DNA of 64,000 nt from contig JALJCS010000034.1 in assembly GCA_023055355.1 (NCBI GenBank), positions 820,001-884,000 on the forward strand, written 5' to 3'. Of this stretch, positions 50,301 through 64,000 are shown one piece after another (the first letter of the stretch is position 1; each line of letters opens with the position of its first letter). The notes below the pieces were generated by a model. The model saw nothing but the letters and a program-made list of their open reading frames with translations, ran no database searches and had not been told where the DNA came from. A program made the position numbers and the translations under genes. This stretch comes from Agelaius tricolor. Lineage: Eukaryota; Chordata; Aves; Passeriformes; Icteridae.

Positions 50301-53300
50301 AAAGATTATTGCTCTTTGAACTGTAATAACAGACTAACCATTTGAAACATCTGCTATTTCCCTGAATCATTTCTTACAAGCTGTGGAAGACCTATGGGTG
50401 AATTTGAAAGGAAAAACCCAAACCTGTTGGGTTTTATGTCACTCTCATCTAATTAACATAAGCAGGTGTCTATTTTTTTCTGTAGATGTTATTGTGTCAC
50501 TTTACAGAAGTGCATGCATTTTATACATACAAAAATGTTTTAAGAAATCTGTTTTTCATGTTATGCTGGAATTGGTTCTATATTCTCTATTTGTCTTGTG
50601 TTTTACGCCTGGAAGGCCAGGATGAGCAGTTGAGAAACTCACTTTGCATGGACTTGACTTTTAATGGCAGGTAAATCACTTTGTTGAGATTCTATTTAAA
50701 TAATTAATATTGTGTGAAACTGAGGCCACTACAAGATGTTGTAGCCAAAAAGTGACTTTGAAGAAAGATTCCTAAAATGTAGTCATGCAGAAATGTCACA
50801 GAGGCTTGAAAAATCAGAATATTATTGGCAGATGGTTTTAGGTCTTCATTTCCTTCTGGACAGTTTTTCAGTCTTGAGATGGTATTCTCAGTAGAAAAAG
50901 GACTTTCAAGGATTCAGGTCTCTGAAGCTCTTGATCTTCCTTCCAGTTCCATTGAGCAGTTCTGATATTCTGTAGCTCAGTATCAGAGTATCAGTAGCTC
51001 AGTCTGAGTAGAACTCCCTCCAGATCATAAGTTACTTAGGCGGGCAAAAGTATTCCGAGAACTTGAATGATACCTTTTCTTGGATGTTTCCAGGTTTTGA
51101 GCAGGGAAACCATTTTCCCACTGCCTGTGATACTTTATCCTCCCCAGAGCAGCCAGTGAGACATTGGAGAATGGTAACGTGCATAGGTGGTAAGCAGTTG
51201 TAGTTGATGAAATCCAATTAAACTGGGTAGCAATTTTCTTCCATACCTTTGCTTCTCCTCCCCAGCTCTGGAAGTACAAAACCGGAGGCTGGGCTGGTAT
51301 CCAAGGAGGAACAAATTCAGCTGGGCTTCATCCTCCTGGAGTCAAGATTCAAATAATGGGTTTGTGTTTCATTAGTAGTTTGTCTTTATAAACCGAGTTT
51401 CTTCAGGCTGAATTTCATACTGAAAACAAGGGTTAAGTCAACACTATCTTGGTTGGTGTTGCTTTGAGAAAGATTGATTCTTTCATTCATTCCTTTGCTC
51501 CTATACCGGCTGAAATGCATTATTTGCCCTAAAATGATGGGTGTGTGATAACTCTAATGGGCAAAGCCAGGTAGGTCCATTTTTGCTCCTCACTGAAAGA
51601 GTAGGAAAAAAAGGAAGGAACAAAAGAAATAAACTTCAATGTGTGCTTCATGTTGGTTTTGGAGCACTGGGAAAAACCCATTTAATTTTTTTTCCTCTTC
51701 ATTTTAGGTTCTGAAGGAAATGCTCACCTTTTTAGCCAGCAGATGGTCAATAAATATTCTTTTAGAGTAGAGGAAGCAGTGTAGATCTATAACAGCAGTT
51801 GTCTCCATCTGTTGCCTTTCCCTCATTTTGCATTGTAATTTTCCTTTAGTATGGAGTTGCTGTCCTTCTTCCCCTTCTGACCACCCTCCTTTATTCTGGA
51901 TAGCATCCTGGACAGGAAGACAAATATGGCTTGTGATGGGGAGAAAATGCTGTCTGTGCTTCTTTTTTGAGCCCTGAGAGCAATTTCTGGAAATTTATTA
52001 ATTTTTTTAATGCCAGTTTTTAAATAGCCTAAGTTGGAAACGAACTAGGGGAAAAAAATAAAATTCAGTGTTGTAGTATTGAATGTTAAGAAAACCAAAT
52101 TGAGGCTATGGAGCCTTACCAAGCTAATAAAGTGATTCTCATTTACCACAGTAGGGATTTTTAATAACCTTTTCTATACACATGATTAGATCCTTAGCAG
52201 AAATAAGAAGGTGCTATGGCCTCCCAGAAATACCCAGGGTTGTTTCAATGGTGGTCTGAGGCTCACTGAGTACACCAAAGACAGAAAAAGCTCATGGGGT
52301 ATTGCTGAGATGGTTAAACTGCAAGTTTTCCCTTTATTCCTGAGGTTACCAAGTGAATACTTGTTACAGATTTCTGTGTCATGTGAACAGTGCTGACAGA
52401 CTTGATGTATCAAATCTGACATGTCAGTGAGTGATTTACCGGGGAATGTGTGGTAAGGAAAAGTAAAATCAAGGGAAAGTAGTAAGTAATATTTTCTAGG
52501 AGACCCACGATTTCTGGGATTCTCAGGAGAAGTGTGATTTTAAATTCTTGTCTGTGGGAAATCCCTCCTTTGTGTGTTGTGATTGACCTTGATATTTTCT
52601 CAGATGGGTTCTTGTTACTGGCAAATGCTGATCAGGATGAACTTAGGTCCTAAAAACCCAAAAATGCTAGTACTTTTAAGTGATTTTACTTGTAGAAATA
52701 TGAAAGTAGAAACCTTCCTGCATCACACATCAGATTAGGGATAACGGCACCAAATAACTCCACAGCCCTTCAAAGTTCAATTCCTGAGTGTTCCTTTCAA
52801 TCCAAAGGTACTTTTCTGTATTCTCAGTAAAGCTGCCCAGAAATTATATCAATGCAGATGTAAATAAATATTATCAATGCTTTAATCCTCTAATAGAACT
52901 CAACTTCCATAATCTGCTGAGGGAGAGCACCGCAGGGAAAAAAGCAAGTTTGAGTTAGGACTGGAAGTGTAAGCTTTGGAGTAAGAGATTGTTAGAAGGT
53001 ACACTGAGCTTCATAGGTAATGTACTCAGTGCCAGGAAGCTGCCAGCTGAGATTTCAGTGAAATATGAGGAGAAAATAATATCAAACAGTATGATCTCTA
53101 TATGCTTTTACAGGCCAAGCACAAATAAAAATAGCACTCTCTGTTATGACAGTGTGAAATATAAAATGTAAAGCTGAACACAATATTCTGGCAAGTAAAC
53201 AGAGGAGACAATCTTAGCTGAAGTGAGTGTATCAGGAGGTTCATGCGGTGTTTCAAGCCTGTAGTATTTGAGGGGATCAAAGTTCTGCAGACCTTTGTTC

Positions 53301-56300
53301 TCTTGTTCTTTCCTACATTGCCAAAAGCTAACAGAGAAACGACAGCAACTAACATTTAAAAGTATTTAAACAGCTCTGTATTCAAGTAGGTCTGTGTTAA
53401 TGATTGAGAATGACAGAAACACTTGAAGGAGAAATATTCAGGGTGCCAAAGATACATCCTGTTCAACTCTTCAACTTTTCTCACTACCTAAAAAGTGGAG
53501 TTTGGGAGCCAACAGTTTTAATTTAAAGAATGCTGCAGATGTGCTCTGTACTTGTCCAGTAACTCCAGGAGAGGTAAGCAAAACTCTTATTCCCCAACCT
53601 GCAGACAGGGCTGGGGAGTGACAGATGAGCTCTGCTTGCTGACAGTGTCATTACCAGAGGCCAGAGCAGGGACTCTCTGGGACTCTAATTATCAGCATAA
53701 ACTGATAATTATTCATGTACAGCGTTGCATGGGTGATTGGATGGGTTACGCTCTCTGTCAAGGCAAATGTTCAAACTGCTTGAAGGTGGGGAATATCCTC
53801 ATGGATACACTTTTTCTCCTTAAGGGACTCATTCAAAACTGGTTCAAGTGAGTGACTGATGAATTTCAGTGTTTTTGAGTTTAGTATTAAGATCTGGAAA
53901 GTGCAGGGTGCCTGAGTTTATCTTTGTTTCGTTGCAAGGAGTGCAGAGTACACTCTAAGTGGTTTATCTCAGCTAAAGCCTTCACCTTAGGGGGCTGTGT
54001 GTTTGCTCTACCATTCTCTTGTTTGTTTAAATTACTCCTACACATTTCCACGTGTTCTACATGTGTTAATGGGCTTATTATTTCACAGATGAAACACTGT
54101 CTTCCCTCTGAGGATTGCCATTTGCAGAGAATCATTCTTTTCAGTGTATTTCTCTTCTATTTCCTCAAGTACCACCCTGACCTGCCATGTTGGACCTAGA
54201 CCACAGCCTCACATCAGAAAGGTAAATTAATGGATTGAAAAGGCTCCTGGAAGGACTCCTGGCTTAGCTCCTGTAAGTACCGTTTTCAATGAGAGTGGAG
54301 GGAGAGGGGAAACTGGAAGGATGACAAGACAAACTATTTATAGGCATTGAAGTTACAAATTGTAGTCTCTGTGCGCAGCACATCAGAGAACAGCGTTTTC
54401 TTGTAGTTGGAACACCAAAATCCAATTGCAAGTGTAGAAAAGGAAAGTATTTGCATTCTTTTTGCTTGCCTCAACTGAAAGGTCTTAGTTCTTGATGGTC
54501 TGAGCATTTTTACAGTTCAGAATTGGTCACTAATATTAGGAGATTGAGTTCTGCCATCTGACATGTTCTGAAAAATTGGCCTGTATAGCAGCATAGTGCA
54601 GATCCTCAAACCTTCTCAGCATAAAGAAGTGACAGACACCACCTCTTCCCTCTGTCTAAAGCTAAACATCTTATGTGAGAAACAGAGAACTTGGCCTGTG
54701 TTAGTCTCTAACAGCAGCTGCTTAAGTGCCTTGGCTGCATAAACACTTGGTGTAAGTAAAAATGGATTCAGATCTGACCCCCTGTTCCTTTGGATCTACT
54801 TTCCATGTGTCTGCTGTTTTAATGGTTCAGTTCTTGAACAGAATTTTTGTAAGAAACTGAACTTATACAGAGCAGTTCAATTTTTTTCCTTTTTCTTCCT
54901 CCTGGCAAGAAGTATTCTTAAATTAGAGCCATTAACATCTATTGTATTGCGGAGAGTGCACGTGCCAGACATTTTTTCCCTCACCAATGTGGAGTGGGAG
55001 AAACAGAAGTTTGACTACATTAATGGATTGTGGGGAGTACACTCGGCTACCCACCAGCTTACAAGGCAAAATGTAGCAGCATACAGAACTGTAACAAAAG
55101 GAACTGAGCTGCAGGAGGCTGTAATAAAAGGATGGTAAATGAAATCTAGCTGCATATCACCATGACAAGTAATTCCTAATGGAATTCACTGATCAAAATT
55201 CTGCTGGCCTGTCTAAGGCAAAGGAGCGGTTGAAGCCTGCCCTGAAGGCTTTGTGCTGATAATGCATAGGTGAGATAATCACACTCAGTAGTAGGGACCT
55301 TCCTAAGTGTTAGAGTTACACATATCAGAATTATGCTTGTGTTGGGAACGCTGGGATCTGCAAGCATTTCCCTCCAAATTTCACATATTGAATCCTTCTG
55401 TTAAAGATAAAAGCTTTTTTGGCAAGCCAGTACCCTTTTAATTTCCATTATTCTTTTAAAAAATAATCGAAACGGTCAGATGACTTTGACATACTTACCT
55501 GTTTCATAGGGTACAATTAGTTGCATGCATTGAAAGATGCAAGATTGCCATCAGAACCATAACTCATGGTGTGAAAATAGATTCCAAGTGAAAGAAATTA
55601 ATAAATCCATGCTGGATTATGCTACTGACATTTCTCTATCTTCAAATGTTTCTGTGAGAAAACAATGATGTAAAACAAGGAAAACTTAGCTGAATGAAAG
55701 GAATAATTTCAGGATGACTCCCCTTATGAAAGATGTCCTAATTAATTGTTGTACAATATTTAAGTGATGAGAGGAAGAATTGTATGGAATGTAAACAAAA
55801 AGTATTTTAAAGCATTTTAGAAGTTTTAAAGTTATTTAACAAAGGTTTAGGTATTGCCTACTTCGTTTTCTTTTTGCAAAGGCAAAGGGGAAATTGGCAT
55901 GCTGAATCACAGTAATTTGTGTCATTAAGCTAATTGTTACCCAGGCAGTGTGGCAGTAGTCACTGTTGGAGCCATTCCTGGCCAATTTATCAATATTAGA
56001 GTCTAATACATTGATTAAAATCAGTTACATATGTCAAGTGAAACCTTGGTTTTCCTGCTTCACGATGCTAACTATTTGCCAAAATGGATCTATAGAGGAG
56101 TTTTCTTTTTGGCAAGTTGAAAATGTGTCATATCGAGGCACTAAGCCAGAGACTTTGAATCAGCTGGCAGAATGACAAAAAGCAGAATTACGTTGAAGGG
56201 AAAGAAGTAAAGTTTCTCTTGGATGAAGGATCAAAATGATTTCTGGCAAGAGAAATAGCTATTGCCAAGGAGATGTGAAGGCCCATCTCTGCTCTCAGCT

Positions 56301-59300
56301 ACCAGCACGTCTGGTGCGGCTGTAACAGCTTCTTCTGCTGTGGAGTCATACGTGCCGCTGTGGCCTCTGTCCTTCTCATCAAAACAGCCTTAGTTCTCTA
56401 ATCATTTCCATGAGAATGACCATTCCTGGTTCTTTTCTGAAATATTCTATTTGTGCATAAACATTTCTAAACTCTTAATAACCATTCTGTAGTCCATGTG
56501 CCTGATCTGTTTTCACTTCTATTCAATTTCCACTCCCCAAGGGAGAAAATTGAGTCCTTTCTCAAAGCATATGACAATAAAAGGATGTAATATTTTGGCA
56601 AGCCTCATTACTGTCAGGTGACCTGCTGATCCTCATTTATCAGGAGAGCACGAAATAATAGAAATAAAATATTTTCAGCAATTGTAAGTGGTTATACAAA
56701 GACGTACTGTCACCAAGGATGTAGGTCACTTCAGAAATCAGAGCCTCAGTAAGGGAGTACCTGACCTGAAAATGAGCAAAACTTGGAGAAGTTAGACTCA
56801 AATGATTTATTGTAGTGGTCCAAGCTGACTTAGGTGGCACACAACATGCATTGCTTTGGAGTAATCACCTGCAATGTCATGTAGGAAGTAGCACAGGAGA
56901 AGGGTTAGGAAAATAATAATGGAAATGAAAAAATGACTGTTCCAAGGCCAGCAGTATGTAAAACTCTGCAGAGGATTGGTTTATCACTGCAGGTAATACA
57001 ATAATGCAGACACACACACAACAGGTCTTGCCAAACCATATTGGGGTTCTCCATTCTCCTTATTGCCAGCTTCCAGCTCCCAGTTCACACTGCTTTTAGC
57101 TGGCACTTGAGTTTACATTTTGAAAGGTAATGGAGATGCAATTTTGTGGTTGGCCAATCATTCCTTGACCTTGGTACAAACCTGGGAGAGAAGGGAGGGT
57201 GGTGGGAATGCAGTGATCATCCACCTGCTTGTAGCTGCTACCTTGTAATGTCAAATCAGGCAGGACTTGTGCCCATCCAAGAAGGATTTCATCAGGCCTA
57301 GCACAGACAAGCTGAACGTGTCCTGCCCTCTAATCACAGATCTGGGCCTTTGTGTTATTTCAAATTATTATTATTAGTGAAAACAACACTAATATCAACA
57401 TAACAGAAAGCAAAGTAATATTGCTGAAAAATAACACACCAAATGTTGAAATTCAAGGAGAAAAATAAAAGGATTTGCACACTGGTCAAGATGTTGATTG
57501 TGATTTCAACCAGAAAGTGCAATAAACGTCCCTGAGGAAAAAGTTTTTGTACTGATATGTGCAGTTAATCCACGTCCTCACCTCTCTTTCCTGGTCACAG
57601 TGTTTCCCAATTCGATTTCTATTTCAGTACAGTTTCTATAGCAAAGAACTTGCATAAAAGAGAAGGAGGGGGAGATTTTCAAAGTCCCCTTGCTAATTAG
57701 GTGTCCAGCACTCATGGATTTGGAAGAGGAGCTGGGTCCCTCAGAACTCTTCATGCCTTTGAAAAATTGTCCTGTAATCTCTGCCAGTTCCCTGTACAGC
57801 CTCCAGCCTTCAAAGACTTCAAGCCCACAGAAGAGACAGTGCGAGATGCCTGGGCTGCATTCCCCTTCCTGTCAGACCTGCTATTTACAACTGGAAGGTT
57901 TCAAAAGGACAGCCTATATGTTGTTGACAGAAAGGAATTTTAGGGCTCTTAATGTTTTGCACATGAACTCCTTACCTGCTGCAATGCCTGCTTTAGTGTA
58001 ACTTTAAACATAGGATTTCAGTAGGTCTGTGTGGAATCAATACATGTGACAATGCATTGAGCACCACTGCTCAATGCTCAGGGTTTAATCAGTTTAAGAA
58101 ACATTAAGTCAGAATCACAGCTTTAAATGACTCTGCTGTTTTCTAAAACTGTGACTCATTTGTTAGGCCAGACAAGCTGGGAATTAGTTATTCCATGTAC
58201 CATGCTCAAATTCATTGAATCAGCAGTAAGAATAGCAAGTTATTTTAAATCATTCATCTCCTGGCTCATCGGCAGTCAGAATGTCTTTTATTTGATCTTA
58301 AAACTAGCAGTGAGGATTTAAAGAAATTTCTGTTAATAGAAATGAAAAAATACTGTCTGATTTTTACTCGACAGAAGTTCTTGAAATGTTAAGTGCATAT
58401 TTCTCTTTTTCACCACGGCTGTTATGTGGGTATTGCTGTATTTTCTGAGCTTTCAAAGGCATAAAAAATGAAAGCCTTACCTATGTCCCTGGACTTTGTT
58501 AGATAAATAATTTTAAAGGATTTTTTTATGTTTTTAAATCACCTGGGTTTGTTTGGAAAGAAAGAAAAGATATGGTACTGCCACCTTTGTGACTGGGACA
58601 ATCATTTTTACTGCAATTTTCCAGCTAACCTGCAATGTCTGCTCTGAAATAATGAAATAGACACGATTGCCTGAGGCCTATGCAAGGAGTCTGAATATGT
58701 CTTTTGTTCTAAACTTTCCAAAATAAATTGAATGGAAGCCCAGTGTTTGCTGACATTACAGCTGTAAATAGAACATGGTGTCTTAGGGCAGAGTTCAGGA
58801 AAGGGGAGAAAAACAGGGAGCCTTTTTCAAAGTTTTTTTTTTCATACATTTTCAGGTTTGCTTACATCAAAGATTGCCCCCAAGCCTGCAGGAAGGAATT
58901 TCATTACTTGCTTGTAACATTTTATGGTTTCTAAAAAATATTGCCTTGATGTTTGATCCAGCATTAGGGAAAGAATAATTTCCATTTCTGGTTCTGCATC
59001 ATTTGATCTTCCTGAGGTAAGGAAATTGAAAGCATTCTTGCAGTCATTGTAGGCACACTACGCAGGTTTCTTCCAGGAATGCTACTGATGAATTCATTTG
59101 GTTAAAAAGAAGCTGAAGTTTAATCTCCCCTAACTATAACTAATACAAAGATCACAAATACAGATGATTTTCTAGATTTGCACTTAGAATTTCTCTCTTT
59201 TGATCACAGGGGACCTTGGACAGCTCCTTCCTTAATTTCTGCTCTAAGTGTTCAACAAAGTGAATCTTCACTAGTTCTGTGTCTTGATAGTGACTTTTGA

Positions 59301-62300
59301 TAATAAATAAACATTCTTTTTTTTCTAAAATACTGTAGCCTAAGAAAAAAAGGATGATCAAAAAATTACCTCTAGGTTTGTGGATACAAAGGTAAGTTGT
59401 TAATTTTCAGGTTCTTTTGTTTACTTGAAGCAATGATTGACGCCTCTGAAAACCAGCACATTCTGTTGACTAAATTCACTGGAAGGGAAAAATTTACGTG
59501 TTTTATACAGACCTAAGTCACTGGCATAGAACAAACAAGGTACCACAAGTGAATATATATTTCACTTAATTGCAGGAGATGTGTGATTCTTTGAGGGGAA
59601 AAATTCAAATAGCTAACACTTCAAATGCAGGGAACTTTTGCTTCTTTTAACTATTAAATAATTAATAAGCTAAATATAACCCCCCCAAACTTTTATTATT
59701 TTCATGACTAGAGGGTGCTGATTTGTCTAATTTATTTAGAACAAGAAACATTTTAAAATGTTATAGCTTTGGTTTGCTCAGTCTGATTTCTTAAGAATTC
59801 TTGATAACCCAGAGTGAGGGTCGAGGATAAGAAAGGTAGGAGGTGAAGATGGTAGGGCAGTATCACCAATTCAATTTAATCTTGAATTCTAAAAGCCTGT
59901 TCAAAATCAAATCAAACATAGAAGGAAAAATTAGCATAAGAATCACCAGCAATAAAAGTAAAGAGAAAGAATAAAGTAATTGCTTTTCACTAAAGTTTAA
60001 AGCAAAGCAATAACAGAGAAAATACTGCAGCTTAAAAAATGATTTTCCATTGTGATGATTCATGTCTAGCCGCTAATAGGTGTTATTTCCCTGCTTTGCA
60101 GTAATGCATTCATTACATGCCCAATTTAGAGCAAAGTTAGCCGCAGAATTCTTTATAAATATCCAACAGTCACTCTTCAGCTCATCTTCAATGCTACATC
60201 AGCACCACAACCCAGATGGTAACAGTGCAGCAGGACAAGAAAATGTGCACAATCCTTCTCTAGCACTGTCTTATTAGCTGAAAGAATAGGCAAAAATGAC
60301 AGCAGTTCATTGTATAATTCCTTAGTCCAGTTTCCAGTCCCTTTGGAATCAGCATTAAAATGCTTGTTGTTTGGGAAGAGCATTTGCTTTTCACAGGCAC
60401 ACCCTGGATAATGGTTAGCGCTGTACTGGGAGCACTGGTCTGGTGGAGGTCTTTGTGTTTTGGCACGCGTCACACGCTGTGAGTCCAAACATGTCCTGTC
60501 AGGCAGGAACCATGGGTAAGACCATTCTGATCTAGAAATACTTCCACACAGTCTTTGTGTCATATACAAGGTGAGGGAAAGGTGCGTCCATTCAGGCCAA
60601 TGAAATTACACTGAGGAAAGGTGGGCTTGGCTGAAATTAAACCCAACAGCAATTTACCACTAGAAATTGGTAGCCATTTAGCGGTTACTGTCGCTACATG
60701 AATTCAAAGAAGAGGAAAGATGTACTGGTTTACTCAAGGTACTGAAGAAAGAACCTTTTTAACTAATGTAGTAGCTAACTTCAAGTCCAGGAATTTCCAG
60801 AGTACTCTACAGTGAACAGACAGCAAGGAGTTTTCAAAGACATTTCTATCTGACTCTGCTGAGTGCCTATGAAACTCTCAAATTTATTTTCATTGCCCCA
60901 GTCTTTAGGGAACTTAAAATTTAGGTGAAATCTGGGTACATTTGTAAACACCTCCAAAACACTACATTTTTTTCAGATGAGTTGATTATGATGCTCATTT
61001 GCAAGAAATTGTGAAGAGAAACATTTGAAATCAAACTTTTGTTTCAGGAAGCTTTTAAAGCACCTGTTTTTTTACAGGTTATCAATTGTATATTGCATAG
61101 GTACTGACCTGTAAATATGAGCAATGCAGTTTGTATGTTTACAGTTTAACAAAGAAAGCATTATAAAATATGTCACTCAAAATAATAGTCCAAAAAAGAT
61201 TGATTTTGCCACTTTGGACATGCCTTTGCCAACTGTCATAAAATGATTTTTAGAGCACTCTCAGTTCCTAAGGATTGTCTGTTGAAGCAATAATATGAGG
61301 AAACAATCTATCTGTCTGGAAATGCCATTGTCAAAATAAACCAGACATATTTTCAACTCTGGGATGTAGCAGTGATGAAAATGTAACAGTGCTGAATCAA
61401 TGGCAGAATTGTCCATGAGTTCAGCAGGATGGAGGTTTCATCTCAGAGCTTCTAATTTTCATGAGTTTATATATTCATTTTCACCCCTAAAAGGACACAT
61501 CAAGAAATACAAGCATTTAGTTATTCTGATGCACAGACTAGGAGAGCAGGCCAGGCCATCTGGCATCCAAAAAAATATTATGATTACTGGGGACTTGTTT
61601 CCAAAATATCAATTGCTGAATTGGTTTTTTCATTCCAGCAAAAGCAAACAGGTTAAGAGCTTTCTCTCTGAAGGTGATGTTATTTCTGCACAATACAACA
61701 GATGGAAGTGCTTTTCACCCCACTCATCACTAAGCAGAAGCATTGAGCCTTATTTTGAGAAGTCTACCAGCTGAAGTTTACAGCTTCATCAGGAACATAT
61801 TCTAACTTCTGCTATCATTTCTTGAACAAGTTACAGCTTTGTGCATTGTGTTTTGTCTGGGAAACGTTCCAAGTTTCAGAGACCTGCTCTCCACTAATTT
61901 AAAGTGGATGTTGTGTGAAAAGTAAAATGTCTTTGTAATACGGGGCTGCAAAGTCACAGCAAATTAACGCAGCCAGCAGTGCACAGAATGACACATCTGT
62001 GCCAAGTACACCTTTGTGGCAAGGCACTGGCTCTCAGTTTGCTGCCTGGGAATCTCTGCTGCTCCTGGACAAGGTCTTCTTCTGCAGGTTGGCTACAAAA
62101 TAGAAATGCTTTAGCCTCGTTTTTTGAAATAAAAAAAAAATACACATGCTGTTAACCCACTCAGCTGAAAAAAAAGCCATTGGCTCAGCTGCCACCATTG
62201 GGCTCCTGACTCTTAGACATCCAGTGTAAAATCAAACCAAATCATTGAACACAGAGGGCAGTGGCCTCAGGTCCAAGTCAGATTCCTCCCTTAATTCCAA

Positions 62301-62303
62301 TTG
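44399..62303 (-). other. GALNT18: GALNT18 upstream intron, distal part
   Basis: About 18 kb with no recognised exon, RNA gene or named mobile element. Small features: an exact 9-bp-arm palindrome at 58054-58077, repeated TTTTAATTCCATT near 49907-49939 and repeated ATCTTGCTTATTCTG near 49778-49815. Assignment to the GALNT18 intron assumes the N-terminal exons lie beyond 64000, as expected for this very long gene; an unrelated noncoding transcript cannot be excluded. Confidence 0.55.
58054..58077. repeat. Short exact palindrome
   Basis: GCATTGAGC (58054-58062) and GCTCAATGC (58069-58077) with a 6-nt loop. Isolated in intron. Confidence 0.8.
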
Positions 62304-62335
62304 TATTGTCCTTAATAATTGTATTAAGGACAATA
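62304..62335. repeat. Perfect 14-bp-arm hairpin beside an LTR
   Basis: TATTGTCCTTAATA (62304-62317) and TATTAAGGACAATA (62322-62335) are exact reverse complements around the 4-nt loop ATTG. It ends 35 bp before LTR copy 4, outside the part shared by the LTR family. Confidence 0.92.
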
Positions 62336-62370
62336 ATTCATTTTTTTTCAGCAGTCAACAAGTGCGTATA

Positions 62371-62749
62371 TGTCGCAGACATCTTTCATGAAAAATCCTT
62401 TCTTAGGATTTTTCCTTGTGAGAAGCTGCAGTTTCAGCAACCAAAAGTAACCAATGGTTATCTGCTGCTGTGCAATGCAACAGGTAGACCCGTGATTGGT
62501 CTCCTGTGGATGTTTGGATTTACTGACCACTCATGGCAGAGCTGGCTCTTGCTCTCTGTCTGAGACACAGATCTTTGTTAGTCCTTCTTTTCTATTCTTA
62601 GCTTAGCTAGCTTCTGAAGAAACCTTTTCCTTTCTATTTCTTTTTAGTATAGTCTTAATGTAACATATATCATAAAATAATAAATCAAGCCTTCTGATCA
62701 TGGAGTCAACATTCTCATCTCTTCTTCATCCTGAAAACCCTTGTGACCA
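62371..62749 (+). mobile_element. Solo ERV-type LTR, copy 4
   Basis: 379 bp, plus orientation, from TGTCGCAGACATCTTTCATG to ACCCTTGTGACCA. Family blocks present: AAAAATCCTTTCTTAGG, ATTTTTCCTTGTGAGAAGC, CCAATGGTTATCTGC, GTGATTGGTCTCC, TTTTAGTATAG, AATAATAAATCAAGCC, ATGGAGTC and CTTCATCCTGAAAACCC. It is the most diverged copy around the CCAAT region. The flanks gtata and tacat are at best a decayed duplication. Confidence 0.85.
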
Positions 62750-64000
62750 TACATATAAGTCACACATATAAGTCATATCTGTACCGTCCATATTTCTAGG
62801 CTGTTAAAGAGGGCTGGACAAATTATTAACTCTTAACGTTCTTACCAGCATTGCACAGCAAATTCCATTCTAATGGGCAGGTCATGAAAGGAGCAACCTG
62901 ATGTGGTATTGGACTGAATGCCTAGATTCACAACATTGGGAGGGGTGGTAATAATAATATTTTGTGTAGCTGTAGAATACGTAAATGTACAAAGAAAGAG
63001 CAAAATAGAACAGAACCAAACAGAAATAATAAGACCACATTCTGATAGGTGACAGTATTGAGTATCCAGTTATGAGAGCCATTTTTCTAAGGTGTGTAGA
63101 AATGCTGGAGATAGTTATTTAAGAGTTTCTGCTATAAAAGTTTAATAACAGAGTAATATTATGAAACTGAGAAAACAGGCTAGCTATTGAAATTACCATC
63201 ATAGCTATATAAATTTGGCTGTAGATTGCTATTGCCAGTAAAGGTAACAACTCTGCACTCAAGTCAATGAAAACTTTTTAAATATCAAGTCCCACAGCAA
63301 CCAAAGCAGAAAAAGTTGAGCAGCTCCAGGCGAGCCAATAAATACCACTGGATTTTATTACTCTGAGAACTGAGGAATGAAGAAAGTTGCACCCTGAGCT
63401 TTGTGAGCTTTGAAGAGAATATTTAAAAATTAGGTTGAATTTTTTTGGGACCTGAGCTTTGATGCGTGGAGTACAATGGAAGTGAATTCATATGAATTTT
63501 CTTTGTTACAAGCCTTGCTTTGCTGGCTGAAACTGTAACCCAGGCGGAGAAGAAGAAAGGCATTGGAAAATCTCTGCCTCCTTCTGCCCCTCAAGTCATT
63601 ACTTGTGTAAATACTTGGGAGAGAAGAGGGTACTGTAAGACACACTGAGACAGAAGACAAGTATTTTATGACAAATTAGCTTCAGATATTATAGGAGTCT
63701 CTATTAGGAAAATAAAGGAATGCACAAAGATCTTACCAGGGCAGCCATTTAAACCATGCTGCAGCCTGGCTGAGTGCTCAGGACTGTCCTTGGTGCATTC
63801 CAGTAGTACAAGGACTTCTGTGGTTTGTCATTATTGATTGGTGAGGCACAAAAGATCAGTTTATTGTGATTTCATTTCTCCAGCCCTAGACTGTGGAAAT
63901 GAGCAATCCTCAAACACATTTACAAAGGGCTGTAAATGCAATTAATAAGAAAAGCCACCCTGCAGTATAGGTGGAAAAGCCCACACCTTAGGTCAAAGAT
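62750..64000 (-). other. GALNT18: GALNT18 upstream intron, window end
   Basis: AT-rich sequence with no recognised exon, repeat or RNA gene. The rest of GALNT18 (membrane anchor, stem and the first half of the catalytic domain) should continue beyond this edge. Confidence 0.55.

Noticed and set aside
60177..60569. 130-codon minus-strand frame
   Set aside because: No domain and no GALNT match. Length is within chance expectation and rival frames overlap it.

Overview
The window is bird nuclear DNA, most likely from a songbird. Evidence for a bird: CR1 LINE 3' ends are the main interspersed repeat, and there are at least four solo copies of one ~370-430 bp ERV-type LTR family that I associate with passerine genomes. 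There are no bacterial-style operons, RNA genes or CRISPR arrays. Almost all of the sequence is intron of one gene.

That gene is GALNT18, a polypeptide N-acetylgalactosaminyltransferase of the GALNT8/9/17/18 subgroup, on the minus strand. Four coding exons can be placed to the base. In transcript order they are 28002-28199 (catalytic domain, QGFDWELWCRY), 25149-25263 (Gal/GalNAc-T motif, VYGGENVELGIR), 13211-13375 (ricin-type lectin domain, first part) and 2087-2233 (lectin domain end, QRWSI, stop codon at 2087-2089). Splice sites and codon phases are consistent at every edge I could check. A short 3' UTR with an AATAAA signal near 1772-1777 follows. The N-terminal exons (membrane anchor, stem, DxH motif) are not in the window and should lie beyond 64000.

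The stretch of protein between the Gal/GalNAc-T motif and the lectin domain, about 140 residues in my recollection of vertebrate GALNT18, could not be found in the 11.8 kb between 25149 and 13375. This is the main unsolved point of the gene model.

Layout from low to high coordinates: 1-1750, downstream flank. 1750-2233, 3' UTR and last exon. 2234-13210, last intron, with a CR1 split by an LTR and a near-perfect 77-nt hairpin. 13376-25148, intron space with a second CR1/LTR nest, a CR1-associated minisatellite and a third CR1. 25264-28001, intron with a CR1. 29165-29885, a CpG island 1 kb upstream of exon 28002-28199. 29890-64000, a long upstream intron with two further LTR copies of the main family, two other LTR-like elements (36.6-36.85 kb and 39581-39876), a CR1 scrap at 44.3 kb and AT-rich blocks.

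I did not see a clearly new multi-gene system. The observations best worth checking are the hairpin at 12443-12519, the intragenic CpG island, and the missing exons.
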